A stretch of 64,000 bases of DNA from Alloyangia pacifica (GTDB taxonomy: Bacteria > Pseudomonadota > Alphaproteobacteria > Rhodobacterales > Rhodobacteraceae). Shown here piece by piece: positions 8,429 through 17,569 of the stretch (its first letter is position 1; every line of letters begins with the position of its first letter). The stretch lies in the NCBI RefSeq assembly GCF_003111685.1, contig NZ_CP022189.1, positions 1,690,001-1,754,000 of the forward strand, read 5' to 3'. A program made the translations under genes and the position numbers. The notes beneath the pieces are model-generated. The model made no database searches and was not told the origin of the DNA. It saw only the letters and a program-made list of their open reading frames with translations.

Positions 8429-9301
8429 TCAGTCGAAGGCCTTGAGACGCTTGATCAGCGAGGACGTGTCCCAGCGGCCGCCGCCCATGGACTGCACGTC
8501 CTTGTAGAACTGGTCCACCAGCGCCGTCACCGGCAGCGAGGCGCCGATCTCGTTGCCGGTGGCAAGGCAGATGCCCAGATCCTTGCGCATCCAGTCCACC
8601 GCGAAGCCATGCTCGAACTTGTCGTCGAGCATCGTCTCGAACCGGTTCACCATCTGCCACGAGCCTGCCGCGCCGCCGCCAATCACCTCGACCACCGCGC
8701 GTCCGTCGATCCCCGCCTTCTCGGCAAAGGCCAGGCCCTCCGAGAGCCCCTGCACCAGCCCGGCGATGCAGATCTGGTTGACCATCTTGCACAGCTGGCC
8801 CGCGCCGCTGTCGCCGAGGCGCTTGCACATCTTGGCATAGGCGTCGATCACCGGCTCGGCGGCGTCATAGTCGCCCTGATCGCCCCCGCACATCACCACG
8901 AGCTGGCCATTTTCGGCGCCCGCCTGGCCACCCGAGACCGGCGCGTCGACGAAACCGAAGCCGTTGTCCTTGGCCACCTGCCAAAGCTCGCGGGTGACCA
9001 TCGACGACACCGTGGTGTGATCCACAAAGACCGCGCCCTCGCCCATGCCGGCAAAGGCGCCTTCCGCGCCGAGGCAGACCCCGCGCAGGTCGTCGTCATT
9101 GCCGACGCAGGCCATGACAAAATCGGCGCCCTCCGCCGCCTCGCGCGGCGTCGGGGCCATCTTGCCCCCGAATTCGGTGACCCATTTGTCGGCTTTCGCG
9201 GCGGTGCGGTTGTAGACGGTCACCTCGTGACCGGCCTTGGCCATATGCCCCGCCATGGGGTACCCCATCACGCCAAGCCCCAGAAATGCGCATTTCGCCA
9301 T
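8429..9301 (-). CDS. 3-hydroxyisobutyrate dehydrogenase-family oxidoreductase (tartronate-semialdehyde-reductase-like)
   Basis: 290 residues. An N-terminal Rossmann fold begins FLGLGVMGYPMAGHMAKAGH, followed by the substrate signature VDAPVSGGQAGAENGQL and the catalytic-lysine helix GAGQLCKMVNQICIAGLVQG. These are the marks of the beta-hydroxyacid dehydrogenase family (MmsB, GarR, GlxR). Members reduce or oxidise small hydroxy acids with NAD(P). The convergent HpaI/GarL-type aldolase suggests tartronate semialdehyde to glycerate, but 3-hydroxyisobutyrate is an alternative. ATG 9301 is followed by normal family sequence at once. Confidence 0.87.
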   Translation of the reverse strand: MAKCAFLGLGVMGYPMAGHMAKAGHEVTVYNRTAAKADKWVTEFGGKMAPTPREAAEGADFVMACVGNDDDLRGVCLGAEGAFAGMGEGAVFVDHTTVSSMVTRELWQVAKDNGFGFVDAPVSGGQAGAENGQLVVMCGGDQGDYDAAEPVIDAYAKMCKRLGDSGAGQLCKMVNQICIAGLVQGLSEGLAFAEKAGIDGRAVVEVIGGGAAGSWQMVNRFETMLDDKFEHGFAVDWMRKDLGICLATGNEIGASLPVTALVDQFYKDVQSMGGGRWDTSSLIKRLKAFD

Positions 9302-9429
9302 GGATCAACCTCCTGTTACGTTTGTCGTTGCGGGAGTTGTCGCGCCTCGCCCGCCCCTTGGCAAGGGGGCGGGTCTTGGGTAAGCCCGTCAAGAGCGGGC
9401 AATCCAAGCGGGCAAACTCGGGGCAGAAC

Positions 9430-11895
9430 ATGGCAACACTCTTCCGCTGGCTACTCAGGCTCGTCAGCGTGGCGATCCTGCTGGCCGTCGTCGGCGTCTC
9501 GCTGGCATATTACCTGGCCTCGCGCTCGCTGCCCGACTACGACAAGACGCTCGAGGTCTCGGGCACCGCCGGCGACATCGAGATCGTCCGCGACAACGCC
9601 GGGGTGCCGCATATCTTCGCGCCGGTCGACCGCGACGTCTTCTTCGGCCTTGGTTACGTGCACGCGCAGGACCGCCTGTGGCAGATGACCCTGCTGCGCC
9701 GCACCGCGCAGGGCCGTCTGTCCGAACTCTTTGGCCGCCGCACCGTCGATACCGACACGCTGATGCGCCGGCTCGACCTCTACACCCAGGCGCGCCTCTC
9801 GGTGGAAGCGCAGGACGGTGAGACACGCGACGCGCTCGAAGCCTATGCCGCCGGGGTCAACGCGCGTATCGACGAGATCAACTCCGACAGCCTTGGCCGT
9901 GGCGCCCCCGAGTTCTTCCTCTTCAACGCGCCCATCGCCCCCTGGCAGCCGGCGGATTCACTGGCCATCGTCAAGCTGATGGCCCTGCAGCTTTCGGGGC
10001 AGTTCCGCGACGAAATTCTGCGCGCCCGCACCTCGCTTGCCCTGCCCGAGCCCGAGATGATCCAGGACATCCTGCCCGACATCCCCGGCCCGGCCATCGC
10101 CGAGCTGCCGGAATACGCCGCGCTCTTTCCGGAGAAGCGGCTGCCGCGCTTCGCCGAGGCAAGCCGTCCCTCCCCCGCGATGATGCCCGTCGCGCCGCGC
10201 GGCATGGCCGGCGCCTCCAACGCCTGGGCCGCGGCGCCGGACCGGTCAGCGGGGGGCGGCACTCTGCTGGCCAACGATCCGCACCTCGGCTTCACCGCGC
10301 CATCGACCTGGTATCTCGCGCGGCTGCAGCTCTCGACCGGCGGCGTCATTGGCGGCACCATCCCCGGCGTGCCCGCGGTCATGCTCGGCCGCTCCGAGCA
10401 TATCGCCTGGGGCCTCACGTCGTCCTACCTCGACGACCAGGACCTCTATATCGAGGAGCTGGACCCCGAGAACCCCGAGCGCTACCGCACCCCCGACGGT
10501 TTCAAGAATTTCCGCACCCGTCGCTCGATCGTCGACATCAAGGGCGCGCCGCCGGTCACGCTCACCTTGCGCTGGACCGACAATGGCCCGGTGCTGCCGC
10601 GCAAGGCGTTCGACCTTGACCGGATCACCCCGCAGGGCGACGTGGTTTCGCTTGCCTGGACCGCGCTCAGCGACCGCGACAGCTCGATGACCGCCGCCAT
10701 CGGCCTGATGAAGGCGCAGAACGTCGATGAGGCGCTAGAGGCCAGCAAGGCCTTCGTCGCCCCCTCGCAAATGCTGACCCTGGTCGACGATGCGCATATC
10801 GCGATGAAGCTGATCGGCGCCATGCCAGAGCGCGACCCGCAGAGCCAGACGCAGGGCCGCATGCCGAGCCCCGGCTGGATCGCCGCCAACCGCTGGCGGG
10901 GCATTCTGCCGGACAGCGACAACCCTGTGTTCAAGGACCCCAAGGGCGGCATACTGGGCAATACCAACAACAAGATCGTCGACCGCCCCTTCCCCCATCA
11001 CGTCAGCTTCGACTGGGGCGACAGCCAGCGGATCATGCGTTGGAGCGCGCTGATGCAGGGCCGCGAGGTGCACACCCGCGACAGCTTCATCGAGGCACAG
11101 CTCGACACCGTCTCGCCCGCCGCGCGCACGCTGCTGCCGCTCATCGGCCGCGACCTGTGGTTCACCGGCGAGGCCGCCCCCGAGGGCACCCCGCTCCGCC
11201 AGCGCGAGCGGGCGCTCGACCTGCTGGCCGAGTGGAACGGCGAAATGAACGAGCACATGCCCGAGCCACTGATCTACGCCGCTTGGCTGCGCGCCCTGCA
11301 GGACCGGCTGATCCGCGACGAGATCGGCCCGCTGGCGGATGAATACACCCATGTCGACCCGCTCTTCATCGAGCGCGTCTTCCGCAACATCGGCGGTGCC
11401 GGAAAATGGTGCGACGTGCTGCGCTCGGCCCCCAAGGAGACCTGCACCGACATCGCCCGCATGGCGCTGGACGACGCGCTGGTCTGGGTCGGCGAGCGCT
11501 ACGGCACGCAGCTCGAGAGCCTGCGCTGGGGCGATGCGCACCAGGTCACGCACAAGCACAGCGTGCTGGGCGACGTGCCGCTGCTGAACTATTTCGTCAA
11601 CATCCGCCAGACCACCTCGGGCGGCGATTTCACCCTGCAGCGCGGCGTGACCGCAGGGAGCGGCCCCGATCCCTTTGCCAACGTGCATGGCGCCACCTAC
11701 CGCGGGGTCTATGATTTCGCCGATCCCGACAGCTCGGTCTTCGTCATCTCGACCGGCGAGTCGGGCCACCTGCTGTCGCGCCATTACGACGACATGGGCA
11801 CGCTCTGGCGCCGCGGCGAATACATCCCCATGTCGCTGGACGAGAACCTCGCCCGCGCCGCCTCGGTCGGCGTGACGCATCTGGTGAAACCGTGA
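9430..11895 (+). CDS. Penicillin acylase-family N-terminal nucleophile hydrolase
   Basis: 821 residues, the usual length of S45 peptidases. One N-terminal hydrophobic helix (LLRLVSVAILLAVVGVSLAYY) acts as signal or anchor. An alpha-chain-like region contains RDNAGVPHIFA and GYVHAQDRLWQM. The autoprocessing site is AGASNAWA, with the predicted nucleophile Ser263 becoming the beta-chain N-terminus. Family members are periplasmic amidases that include penicillin acylases and acyl-homoserine-lactone acylases such as PvdQ and AiiD. The natural substrate cannot be told, though AHL or lactam turnover is possible. The start ATG 9430 follows GGGGCAG. It overlaps the next gene by a GTGA. Confidence 0.9.
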   Translation: MATLFRWLLRLVSVAILLAVVGVSLAYYLASRSLPDYDKTLEVSGTAGDIEIVRDNAGVPHIFAPVDRDVFFGLGYVHAQDRLWQMTLLRRTAQGRLSELFGRRTVDTDTLMRRLDLYTQARLSVEAQDGETRDALEAYAAGVNARIDEINSDSLGRGAPEFFLFNAPIAPWQPADSLAIVKLMALQLSGQFRDEILRARTSLALPEPEMIQDILPDIPGPAIAELPEYAALFPEKRLPRFAEASRPSPAMMPVAPRGMAGASNAWAAAPDRSAGGGTLLANDPHLGFTAPSTWYLARLQLSTGGVIGGTIPGVPAVMLGRSEHIAWGLTSSYLDDQDLYIEELDPENPERYRTPDGFKNFRTRRSIVDIKGAPPVTLTLRWTDNGPVLPRKAFDLDRITPQGDVVSLAWTALSDRDSSMTAAIGLMKAQNVDEALEASKAFVAPSQMLTLVDDAHIAMKLIGAMPERDPQSQTQGRMPSPGWIAANRWRGILPDSDNPVFKDPKGGILGNTNNKIVDRPFPHHVSFDWGDSQRIMRWSALMQGREVHTRDSFIEAQLDTVSPAARTLLPLIGRDLWFTGEAAPEGTPLRQRERALDLLAEWNGEMNEHMPEPLIYAAWLRALQDRLIRDEIGPLADEYTHVDPLFIERVFRNIGGAGKWCDVLRSAPKETCTDIARMALDDALVWVGERYGTQLESLRWGDAHQVTHKHSVLGDVPLLNYFVNIRQTTSGGDFTLQRGVTAGSGPDPFANVHGATYRGVYDFADPDSSVFVISTGESGHLLSRHYDDMGTLWRRGEYIPMSLDENLARAASVGVTHLVKP

Positions 11896-12830
11896 CCGAC
11901 CCCGCGCGCCTGACCCGCCTTGAGGCTAAGGTGCTGGCGCGCGAGGTCCTGGCACACCACCGTCCCGGCCGAGCCTATGGACTTGGCTGCCTTAAAAACC
12001 TCGACCGTCCGATGCGCGCGCAGGTCTTCTGCGCCGCCCACCCCAGCGAACGCCTGGTGGTCAAGGTCTTCGCCCCCGCCTTTGCCGAGAAGGCCCGCGC
12101 GCAGGCCGCGCGGCAGCGCGCCGTTGCCGCACAGATGCACGAAGGCCCGTGGCGCGCACCCGAGGTGCTGTTCTTCGACGACGTGCGGCTGGCGCTGGGC
12201 ATGGACTATGCGCCGGGCCCGAGCCTCGCCGAGCTCTGGCCGCAGCTGCCTGCCGAAAAGCGCGATGTGCATCTGGAAGCCGCGGGCAGATGGCTCGCCG
12301 CGCTGCACCGCCCGACGCTGGAGCCGCGCAAGCTGCGCCCGCGAGGACAGCTCGACTGGCTCGCCGGACGGCTGCTGCGGGCACAAATGGACGGTGACGC
12401 CTTTCCCGACATCGAGAATTTTTCCCACGCCCTTGCAGAGTTCGAAGCGCTCTTTTCAGAAGCCCGTGGCCTGCCCGCCCCCCGTGCCGTCACCCACCGC
12501 GACCTGCACCTAGCCAATCTGGTCAGCGCCGAGGGCGCGCTCTGGGGCCTGGATTTCGAGAATGATGCGCCCGACGCCCCCTATCGCGATCTGGTTGCCC
12601 TGCTGATCGACGCGCTGGCCTCTGCGCCCGAGCCCGACGCCCCGCGCTTCGCCGCCGCTCTCGCGCGCGGCTACGGCGACGAGATCACCGCTCCCGCCGC
12701 CCGGCTCTTTGCGCAGCGCGCCTATGCGCTCGGCACCTGGGCGCGCACGCCGGCCGATCCGTCGCTGCGCCAGCGCGCACGGCTGAAGGCGGCGAAGATG
12801 ATCCTCGCCGCCGACAAACCCCTGTTCTAG
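11892..12830 (+). CDS. Aminoglycoside phosphotransferase-fold kinase
   Basis: 312 residues. The Brenner motif HRDLHLANL (His202, Asp204) and the metal-binding DFEND about 20 residues later mark the APH/choline-kinase-like fold, with LVVKVFAP as a likely ATP-site lysine strand. These proteins phosphorylate small molecules such as choline, aminoglycosides, homoserine or sugars; nothing here shows which. The start is GTG at 11892, overlapping the acylase stop as GTGA, so the two genes are coupled. The end is convergent with hflX, 27 bp away. Confidence 0.8.
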   Translation: MTDPARLTRLEAKVLAREVLAHHRPGRAYGLGCLKNLDRPMRAQVFCAAHPSERLVVKVFAPAFAEKARAQAARQRAVAAQMHEGPWRAPEVLFFDDVRLALGMDYAPGPSLAELWPQLPAEKRDVHLEAAGRWLAALHRPTLEPRKLRPRGQLDWLAGRLLRAQMDGDAFPDIENFSHALAEFEALFSEARGLPAPRAVTHRDLHLANLVSAEGALWGLDFENDAPDAPYRDLVALLIDALASAPEPDAPRFAAALARGYGDEITAPAARLFAQRAYALGTWARTPADPSLRQRARLKAAKMILAADKPLF

Positions 12831-12857
12831 GGGCACGTCTCTACGAAGAGAGATGCG

Positions 12858-14132
12858 TCACACCGTCTCGAACTGAGCGCGGTCCTTGGCGGTCCAGCGC
12901 AGGTGCAGGAGGTAGCCCTCCTCGTCCTGCTCCTCGGACAGCACCAGCCCTTTCTGGAAGAGCCACGCCCGGCGCTTGCCCTCGCCGAAGCCGATCCGCA
13001 CATCCTCGTCGATCGAGGCCCCCTGCAGCCGCTCGGTCACCGCCTCGAGCAGCCCGTCAAGCCCCTCGCCGGTAATCGCGCTGACCGCGAAGATGCCTTC
13101 GTCGCGCGCTGCACGGGCGAGCGCCGCCTCGCGATCCTCCGGATCAAGCTGGTCGATCTTGTTCCAGACCTCGATCTGCGACACGTCCTCGTTGACGCCC
13201 AGAGAGCGCAGGATGGCGTAGACGTCTTCGGCCTGTTCCATCGTGCCCGGGTGCGAGATGTCGCGCACGTGCAGCACTAGGTCGGCGGCCAGCACCTCTT
13301 CGAGCGTGGCGCGGAAGGCAGCAACCAGCTCGGTCGGCAGGTCAGAGATGAAGCCCACCGTGTCGGACAGGATCACATCCATGCCCGTCGGCAGTTGCAC
13401 CGCCCGCATCGTCGGGTCGAGCGTGGCAAAGAGCATGTCCTTTGCCAGCACCTCTGCCCCGGTCAGCCGGTTGAAGATGGTCGACTTGCCGGCGTTGGTG
13501 TAGCCGACCAGCGCGACGATCGGATAAGGCACCTTGGCGCGCGCCTTGCGGTGCAGGGCGCGGGTCTTGACCACCTTGTCGAGCTGCCGGCGCAGGCGCA
13601 CGAGTTGCTCGTCGATGGCACGGCGGTCGGCCTCGATCTGGGTCTCGCCGGGGCCGCCGACGAAGCCGAGCCCACCCCTCTGGCGTTCGAGGTGGGTCCA
13701 GGCCCGCACAAGGCGCGTGCGCTGGTAGCTCAGTGCCGCCATCTCGACCTGCAGCACACCCTCGCGGGTCGCGGCGCGGTCCGAGAAGATCTCGAGGATC
13801 AGCCCGGTCCGGTCGAGAAGTTTCACCTTCCACTCTTTTTCGAGGTTGCGCTGCTGCACCGGCGTCACCGGGCCATCGACGAGCACCAGCTCGACCTCGG
13901 CCTCTTTGAGACGTTCCTTCAGCTCGGCAATCTTGCCAGAGCCGAAGAGCGTGCCGGGATGCGGGTCGCGCAGCGGCACAACCTCGCTCCCCACGACCTC
14001 GAGGTCGGGGAGAGCGGCGGCCAGGGCCACGCCTTCTTCAAGCGCCATCTCCGCATCGCGGCGATCACGGTCTGCCTTGATATCGGGGTGCAGGACCCAG
14101 GCGCGGGTCACATGCGGATCATGTTCGTTCAA
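12858..14132 (-). CDS. hflX: Ribosome-associated GTPase HflX
   Basis: 424 residues. The N-terminal HflX domain carries [18 protein letters not shown], then the glycine-rich [15 protein letters not shown] near residue 153, the G1 loop GYTNAGKST at 210, the G3 [10 protein letters not shown] and G4 NKID. HflX is a GTPase that splits or rescues ribosomes under stress. The first codon is TTG at 14132, overlapping the hfq stop as TTGA; a GTG at 14111, just before TRAWVLHPD, is an alternative. The hfq-hflX order is the classical one. Confidence 0.95.
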   Translation of the reverse strand: MNEHDPHVTRAWVLHPDIKADRDRRDAEMALEEGVALAAALPDLEVVGSEVVPLRDPHPGTLFGSGKIAELKERLKEAEVELVLVDGPVTPVQQRNLEKEWKVKLLDRTGLILEIFSDRAATREGVLQVEMAALSYQRTRLVRAWTHLERQRGGLGFVGGPGETQIEADRRAIDEQLVRLRRQLDKVVKTRALHRKARAKVPYPIVALVGYTNAGKSTIFNRLTGAEVLAKDMLFATLDPTMRAVQLPTGMDVILSDTVGFISDLPTELVAAFRATLEEVLAADLVLHVRDISHPGTMEQAEDVYAILRSLGVNEDVSQIEVWNKIDQLDPEDREAALARAARDEGIFAVSAITGEGLDGLLEAVTERLQGASIDEDVRIGFGEGKRRAWLFQKGLVLSEEQDEEGYLLHLRWTAKDRAQFETV

Positions 14133-14368
14133 GCGGTATCGTCGCCGTCATAAAGGTTGATCGGCTGCGACGGCATGATGGTCGAGATCGCGTGTTTGTA
14201 CACGAGCTGCGACTGACCGTCGCGGCGGAGGAGAACGCAAAAATTGTCGAACCAGGTGATGACACCCTGCAATTTTACACCGTTGATCAGGAAAACCGTA
14301 ACCGGAACCTTGGTTTTCCGAACATGGTTAAGAAATGCGTCCTGTAGATTTTGTCTGTCTGAAGCCAT
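14129..14368 (-). CDS. hfq: RNA chaperone Hfq
   Basis: 79 residues. The Sm1 region is [27 protein letters not shown] and the Sm2 signature [14 protein letters not shown] is intact. It forms a hexamer that pairs small RNAs with mRNAs. The short C-terminal tail (NLYDGDDTA) is typical of alphaproteobacterial Hfq. It sits after a terminator for trkH and so probably has its own promoter in 14369-14458, and it is coupled to hflX by a TTGA overlap. Confidence 0.97.
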   Translation of the reverse strand: MASDRQNLQDAFLNHVRKTKVPVTVFLINGVKLQGVITWFDNFCVLLRRDGQSQLVYKHAISTIMPSQPINLYDGDDTA

Positions 14369-14458
14369 TAATTTAGCCTTTTTTTCTTGCTGCAGCCGTT
14401 CTCAGGCGCTCCCTCGTTCTTGGCGAGTATGTATCGCAAGTTGCGGAACTTCCAGAGC

Positions 14459-14485
14459 AAAAATACCGACCCCGCGGCGGGTCGG
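14459..14485 (-). terminator. Intrinsic terminator after trkH
   Basis: On the minus strand CCGACCC, a 6-nt loop GCCGCG, GGGTCGG, then TATTTTTG. It lies between the trkH stop and the hfq start and separates the ntr/trk transcription unit from hfq-hflX. Confidence 0.75.
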
Positions 14486-14520
14486 CCGGCGCTCAGCGCA
14501 AAGGCGCCGCAAGCCCCTGC

Positions 14521-16035
14521 TCAATCGCGCCAAATGTCAGGCGTTAGCAGCACGATGATGCCCAGCACCTCGAGCCGTCCGAGCACCATGGCCGCCACAA
14601 AAAGCCCCTTCGCCGCGTCGCCCATCTCGCTCAGCGGGATCGGCTGCTCGGCGGCGGCGCGGATCAGCGGACCGCAATTGGTGAGCGCCGCGACCGTGGT
14701 GACCATGGCGTTCTCGAAATCCAGCCCCGAGAGAGCGAAGAGCAGCGAGAAGACCGCGATCGTCATGGCAAAGAGCATGAAGAACACCCAGGCGACAAAG
14801 GCCCCCTGCCGGCGGATGCGCCGCGCCATGACGCCGGAGCGGCCCAGCGAATGCGGGTGCACCAGGCGTTCCATCTCGCGCACGCCGGCAAGATAAAGCG
14901 CGTAGATCCGCAGCAGTTTCACGCCGCCGGCCGTGGTCGCCACCCCGCCCCCCATGATCGCCAGCCCAAGCAGAATCACCCCCGGCGTCTGCAACCCCGA
15001 CCAGCCACGCACCGCGCCCCAGTCGGCGCTCTGGAAGCCGGTGGTCGACAGAAATGAAAGCGCCGTGAAAAGCCCGCCCCAGAGCGAGCGCAGCCCGGCG
15101 GCGAGATTGGTCTCTGTGCCGATCTCGAAAGAGGCGATCCAGTGCCGCAGGAAAAGCGCGGCGGGCAGGACAAGCACGATCAGCAGCCCCAGGCGGAACT
15201 CGGGATCATGGCTCAGCTTCGACCCCGCGAGACCCTTCGTGTCACCAGAGAAGGTCAGCCGCGAGAGGGCAAAGAACAGGAAGAGGAAGATGATCATCTC
15301 GCCCGCCATGCCGCTCTGCGCCGTCTGCGGCCCGCCGATGGGAGAAATTCCCGAAGTCGAGAGTGTCGACATGGCATGGCTGAGCGCCACCAGCGGTTGG
15401 TCGCCCGCCATCAGCAGCATCACCCAGAGCGCCACCGTCAGGCCGACGTAGATCGGCGCCAGCACCCGCGCCGAGGCGGCAAGCCGCAGCGCCGGGTCGG
15501 TCACGTCGCGCCGCGCTGCGCCCGCGTCAACGCTCTGGCCGGGCTCACCCGAGGCGGTAACCTCGAAGCCCCCCAGCGTCAGCGGCGCCAGCAGCGCCGC
15601 CGAGCTGACCCAGATCAGCAGCCCGCCCATCCAGCCCACCTGCGCGCGCCAAAGGTGCTCGGCCGCCGAAAGGCGCTCGGGGGCAAAGAGCGTGGCCCCG
15701 GTGGTCGTCAGGCTCGAGACCATCTCGACATAGGCGTTGAGAAAACTGGTGGTCCGCACCGCCTCGTGGAACGGCACGGCGAGCATGGCAGGCAGCAGCA
15801 GGAAGGTCGCGAGCAGTGCCAGCAGCTGCCGCGGCGCCGAGCGGTAATGGGTCCGGGTCGCCTGGGCGATGCCGATCAGCGTGGTCAGCACCAGCCCGAC
15901 GATGCCCGCGTAGAAGAAGCTGCGGGCGTCGTGGAACTCCTCATGCGCCAGCGCCACGGCGGCGGGGGCGATCATCGAAGCACTGGCGATGCTCGCGAGC
16001 AGGATCAGAAGGGGCGTGCGGCTGAGCGTGCGCAT
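14521..16035 (-). CDS. trkH: Potassium uptake channel subunit TrkH
   Basis: 504 residues with many hydrophobic helices. It has the four pore-loop repeats characteristic of TrkH/KtrB, seen as SSLTTTGATLF, STLSTSGISPI, SFLSTTGFQSADW and AALTNCGPL, in which the central glycines line the K+ filter. It forms the inner-membrane pore that is gated by TrkA rings. The ATG at 16035 lies 3 bp after the trkA stop, so both are expressed together. Confidence 0.95.
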   Translation of the reverse strand: MRTLSRTPLLILLASIASASMIAPAAVALAHEEFHDARSFFYAGIVGLVLTTLIGIAQATRTHYRSAPRQLLALLATFLLLPAMLAVPFHEAVRTTSFLNAYVEMVSSLTTTGATLFAPERLSAAEHLWRAQVGWMGGLLIWVSSAALLAPLTLGGFEVTASGEPGQSVDAGAARRDVTDPALRLAASARVLAPIYVGLTVALWVMLLMAGDQPLVALSHAMSTLSTSGISPIGGPQTAQSGMAGEMIIFLFLFFALSRLTFSGDTKGLAGSKLSHDPEFRLGLLIVLVLPAALFLRHWIASFEIGTETNLAAGLRSLWGGLFTALSFLSTTGFQSADWGAVRGWSGLQTPGVILLGLAIMGGGVATTAGGVKLLRIYALYLAGVREMERLVHPHSLGRSGVMARRIRRQGAFVAWVFFMLFAMTIAVFSLLFALSGLDFENAMVTTVAALTNCGPLIRAAAEQPIPLSEMGDAAKGLFVAAMVLGRLEVLGIIVLLTPDIWRD

Positions 16036-16038
16036 CGA

Positions 16039-17415
16039 TCAGAAGAAGTCGATCGAGACCTGCAGGAGCCGCTCGACCTCCGGCACGTCCTTGGCCAGCG
16101 CGAACATGACGATGCGGTCGCCCTCTTCGATGCGCAGCTCGCCGGTGATCTTGATCACCTCGCCGTCCTTCATCACCGCGCCGACCAGCACGCCTTCGGG
16201 GAATTCGATCTCGCGGATCATCCGCCCGGCGATGGACGAGGTCGAGAGCACCTCGGCCTCGATCACCTCGGCCTCGGCGTCACCGATCGAGTAGACCGAG
16301 CGCACCCGGCCGTGGCGGATATGGCGCAGGATCGAGCTGACGGTGGTGGCGCGCGGGTTGATATGGGCGTCGACTCCCATCGGCTCCATCAGCGGCACCA
16401 GCGTGGGGTCGTTGATCAGCGCAATGGCCATGGGGCAGCCCTCGGCCTTGGCGCGCACGGCGGCCAGCAGGTTGGTCTTTTCGTCGTCGGTCACGCACAG
16501 CACGGCGTCGGCGCGGCTGATGCCTGCCTCGCGCAGAAGCGCGGTGTCGAGCGCGTCGCCATGCAGCACGATGGTGCGCTCCAGCGCGTCGGCGGCGCGT
16601 TCGGCGGCGGCGCGGTCCTTCTCGATCACCTTGGCGCGGATGCGCTCGGCACGGCTTTCCAGCGCGCGCGCCACCGCAAGGCCGACGTTGCCGCCGCCCA
16701 GCACCACGATCCGCTCTTGCTTGCGCTGCGCCTTGCCGAAGATCTCGAGCGTGCGCTGGATGTCGTCGGCGTGGACCAGCACGTAGCAGGCATCCCCGAC
16801 GAAAATCTGATCACGCGGCTCGGGGGCAAACAGCGTGCCCTCGCGGCGGACGCCCACCACCACCGAACGCAGCGTCGAGAAGAGGTCCGAGAGCTGCCGC
16901 AGCGGCGTGTTGATGATCGGGCAATGCTCGTCGATGGTCAGGCCGAGAAGCTGCGCCCCGCCCTCGAGAAAGCGCTCGGTGTCAAAGGCCGCAGGGGCTG
17001 AGAGGCGCTGCAGCGCGGCCTCGGCGACCTCCTTCTCGGGCGAGATCACCACGTCGATCGGCAGGTGGTCGCGGCGATAAAGGTCCGAGTAGATCGCCGT
17101 CAGGTAGCTCTGCGAGCGCAGGCGGGCGATCTTGCGCGGGATGGCAAAGATCGAATGGGCCACCTGGCAGGTGACCATGTTGACCTCGTCCGAATAGGTG
17201 GCGGCGATGATCATGTCGGCGTCGCGCGCGCCGGCCTTGTCGAGCACATCGGGATAGGAGGCGAAGCCTGCGATCCCCTGCACGTCGAGCGTGTCGGTCG
17301 CCCGCCGCACCAGGTCGGGGTTGCTGTCCACCACGGTGACGTCGTTGCGCTCGCCCGAGAGATGACGGGCGATCTGCCAGCCGACCTGGCCCGCGCCGCA
17401 AATGATGACTTTCAT
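16039..17415 (-). CDS. trkA: Trk potassium transport regulator TrkA
   Basis: 458 residues with two RCK (TrkA-N plus TrkA-C) units. Rossmann motifs are GAGQVGWQIARHL at residue 7 and VVLGGGNVGLAVARAL near 235, each followed by a TrkA-C segment ending in GDRIVMFA-type strands. It binds NAD(H) or ATP and gates TrkH at the cytoplasmic face. It lies directly upstream of trkH and downstream of ntrX, an order known from other alphaproteobacteria. Confidence 0.95.
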   Translation of the reverse strand: MKVIICGAGQVGWQIARHLSGERNDVTVVDSNPDLVRRATDTLDVQGIAGFASYPDVLDKAGARDADMIIAATYSDEVNMVTCQVAHSIFAIPRKIARLRSQSYLTAIYSDLYRRDHLPIDVVISPEKEVAEAALQRLSAPAAFDTERFLEGGAQLLGLTIDEHCPIINTPLRQLSDLFSTLRSVVVGVRREGTLFAPEPRDQIFVGDACYVLVHADDIQRTLEIFGKAQRKQERIVVLGGGNVGLAVARALESRAERIRAKVIEKDRAAAERAADALERTIVLHGDALDTALLREAGISRADAVLCVTDDEKTNLLAAVRAKAEGCPMAIALINDPTLVPLMEPMGVDAHINPRATTVSSILRHIRHGRVRSVYSIGDAEAEVIEAEVLSTSSIAGRMIREIEFPEGVLVGAVMKDGEVIKITGELRIEEGDRIVMFALAKDVPEVERLLQVSIDFF

Positions 17416-17569
17416 GTCGTCTGCCCAAATTGCTGGCCCGAGGCCCCGAGTGTGCCCGGCATGACATGCCCGGTGCGAGCGGTCAATGCACGGGCGCCCC
17501 CAGGGCGTTTCCAGCCCCGCCCACGAGGCGGAACTGTCCCGGAATTAAACCCTTTATCCGGCGCCGCTC

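Noticed and set aside
14300..14345. CtrA half-site TTAACCAT
   Set aside because: It lies inside the hfq coding sequence (read on the minus strand) with no second half-site at 7-bp spacing.
15142..17001. 619-residue plus-strand ORF opposite trkA and trkH
   Set aside because: Shadow of trkH and trkA; very rich in Arg, Gln and His.
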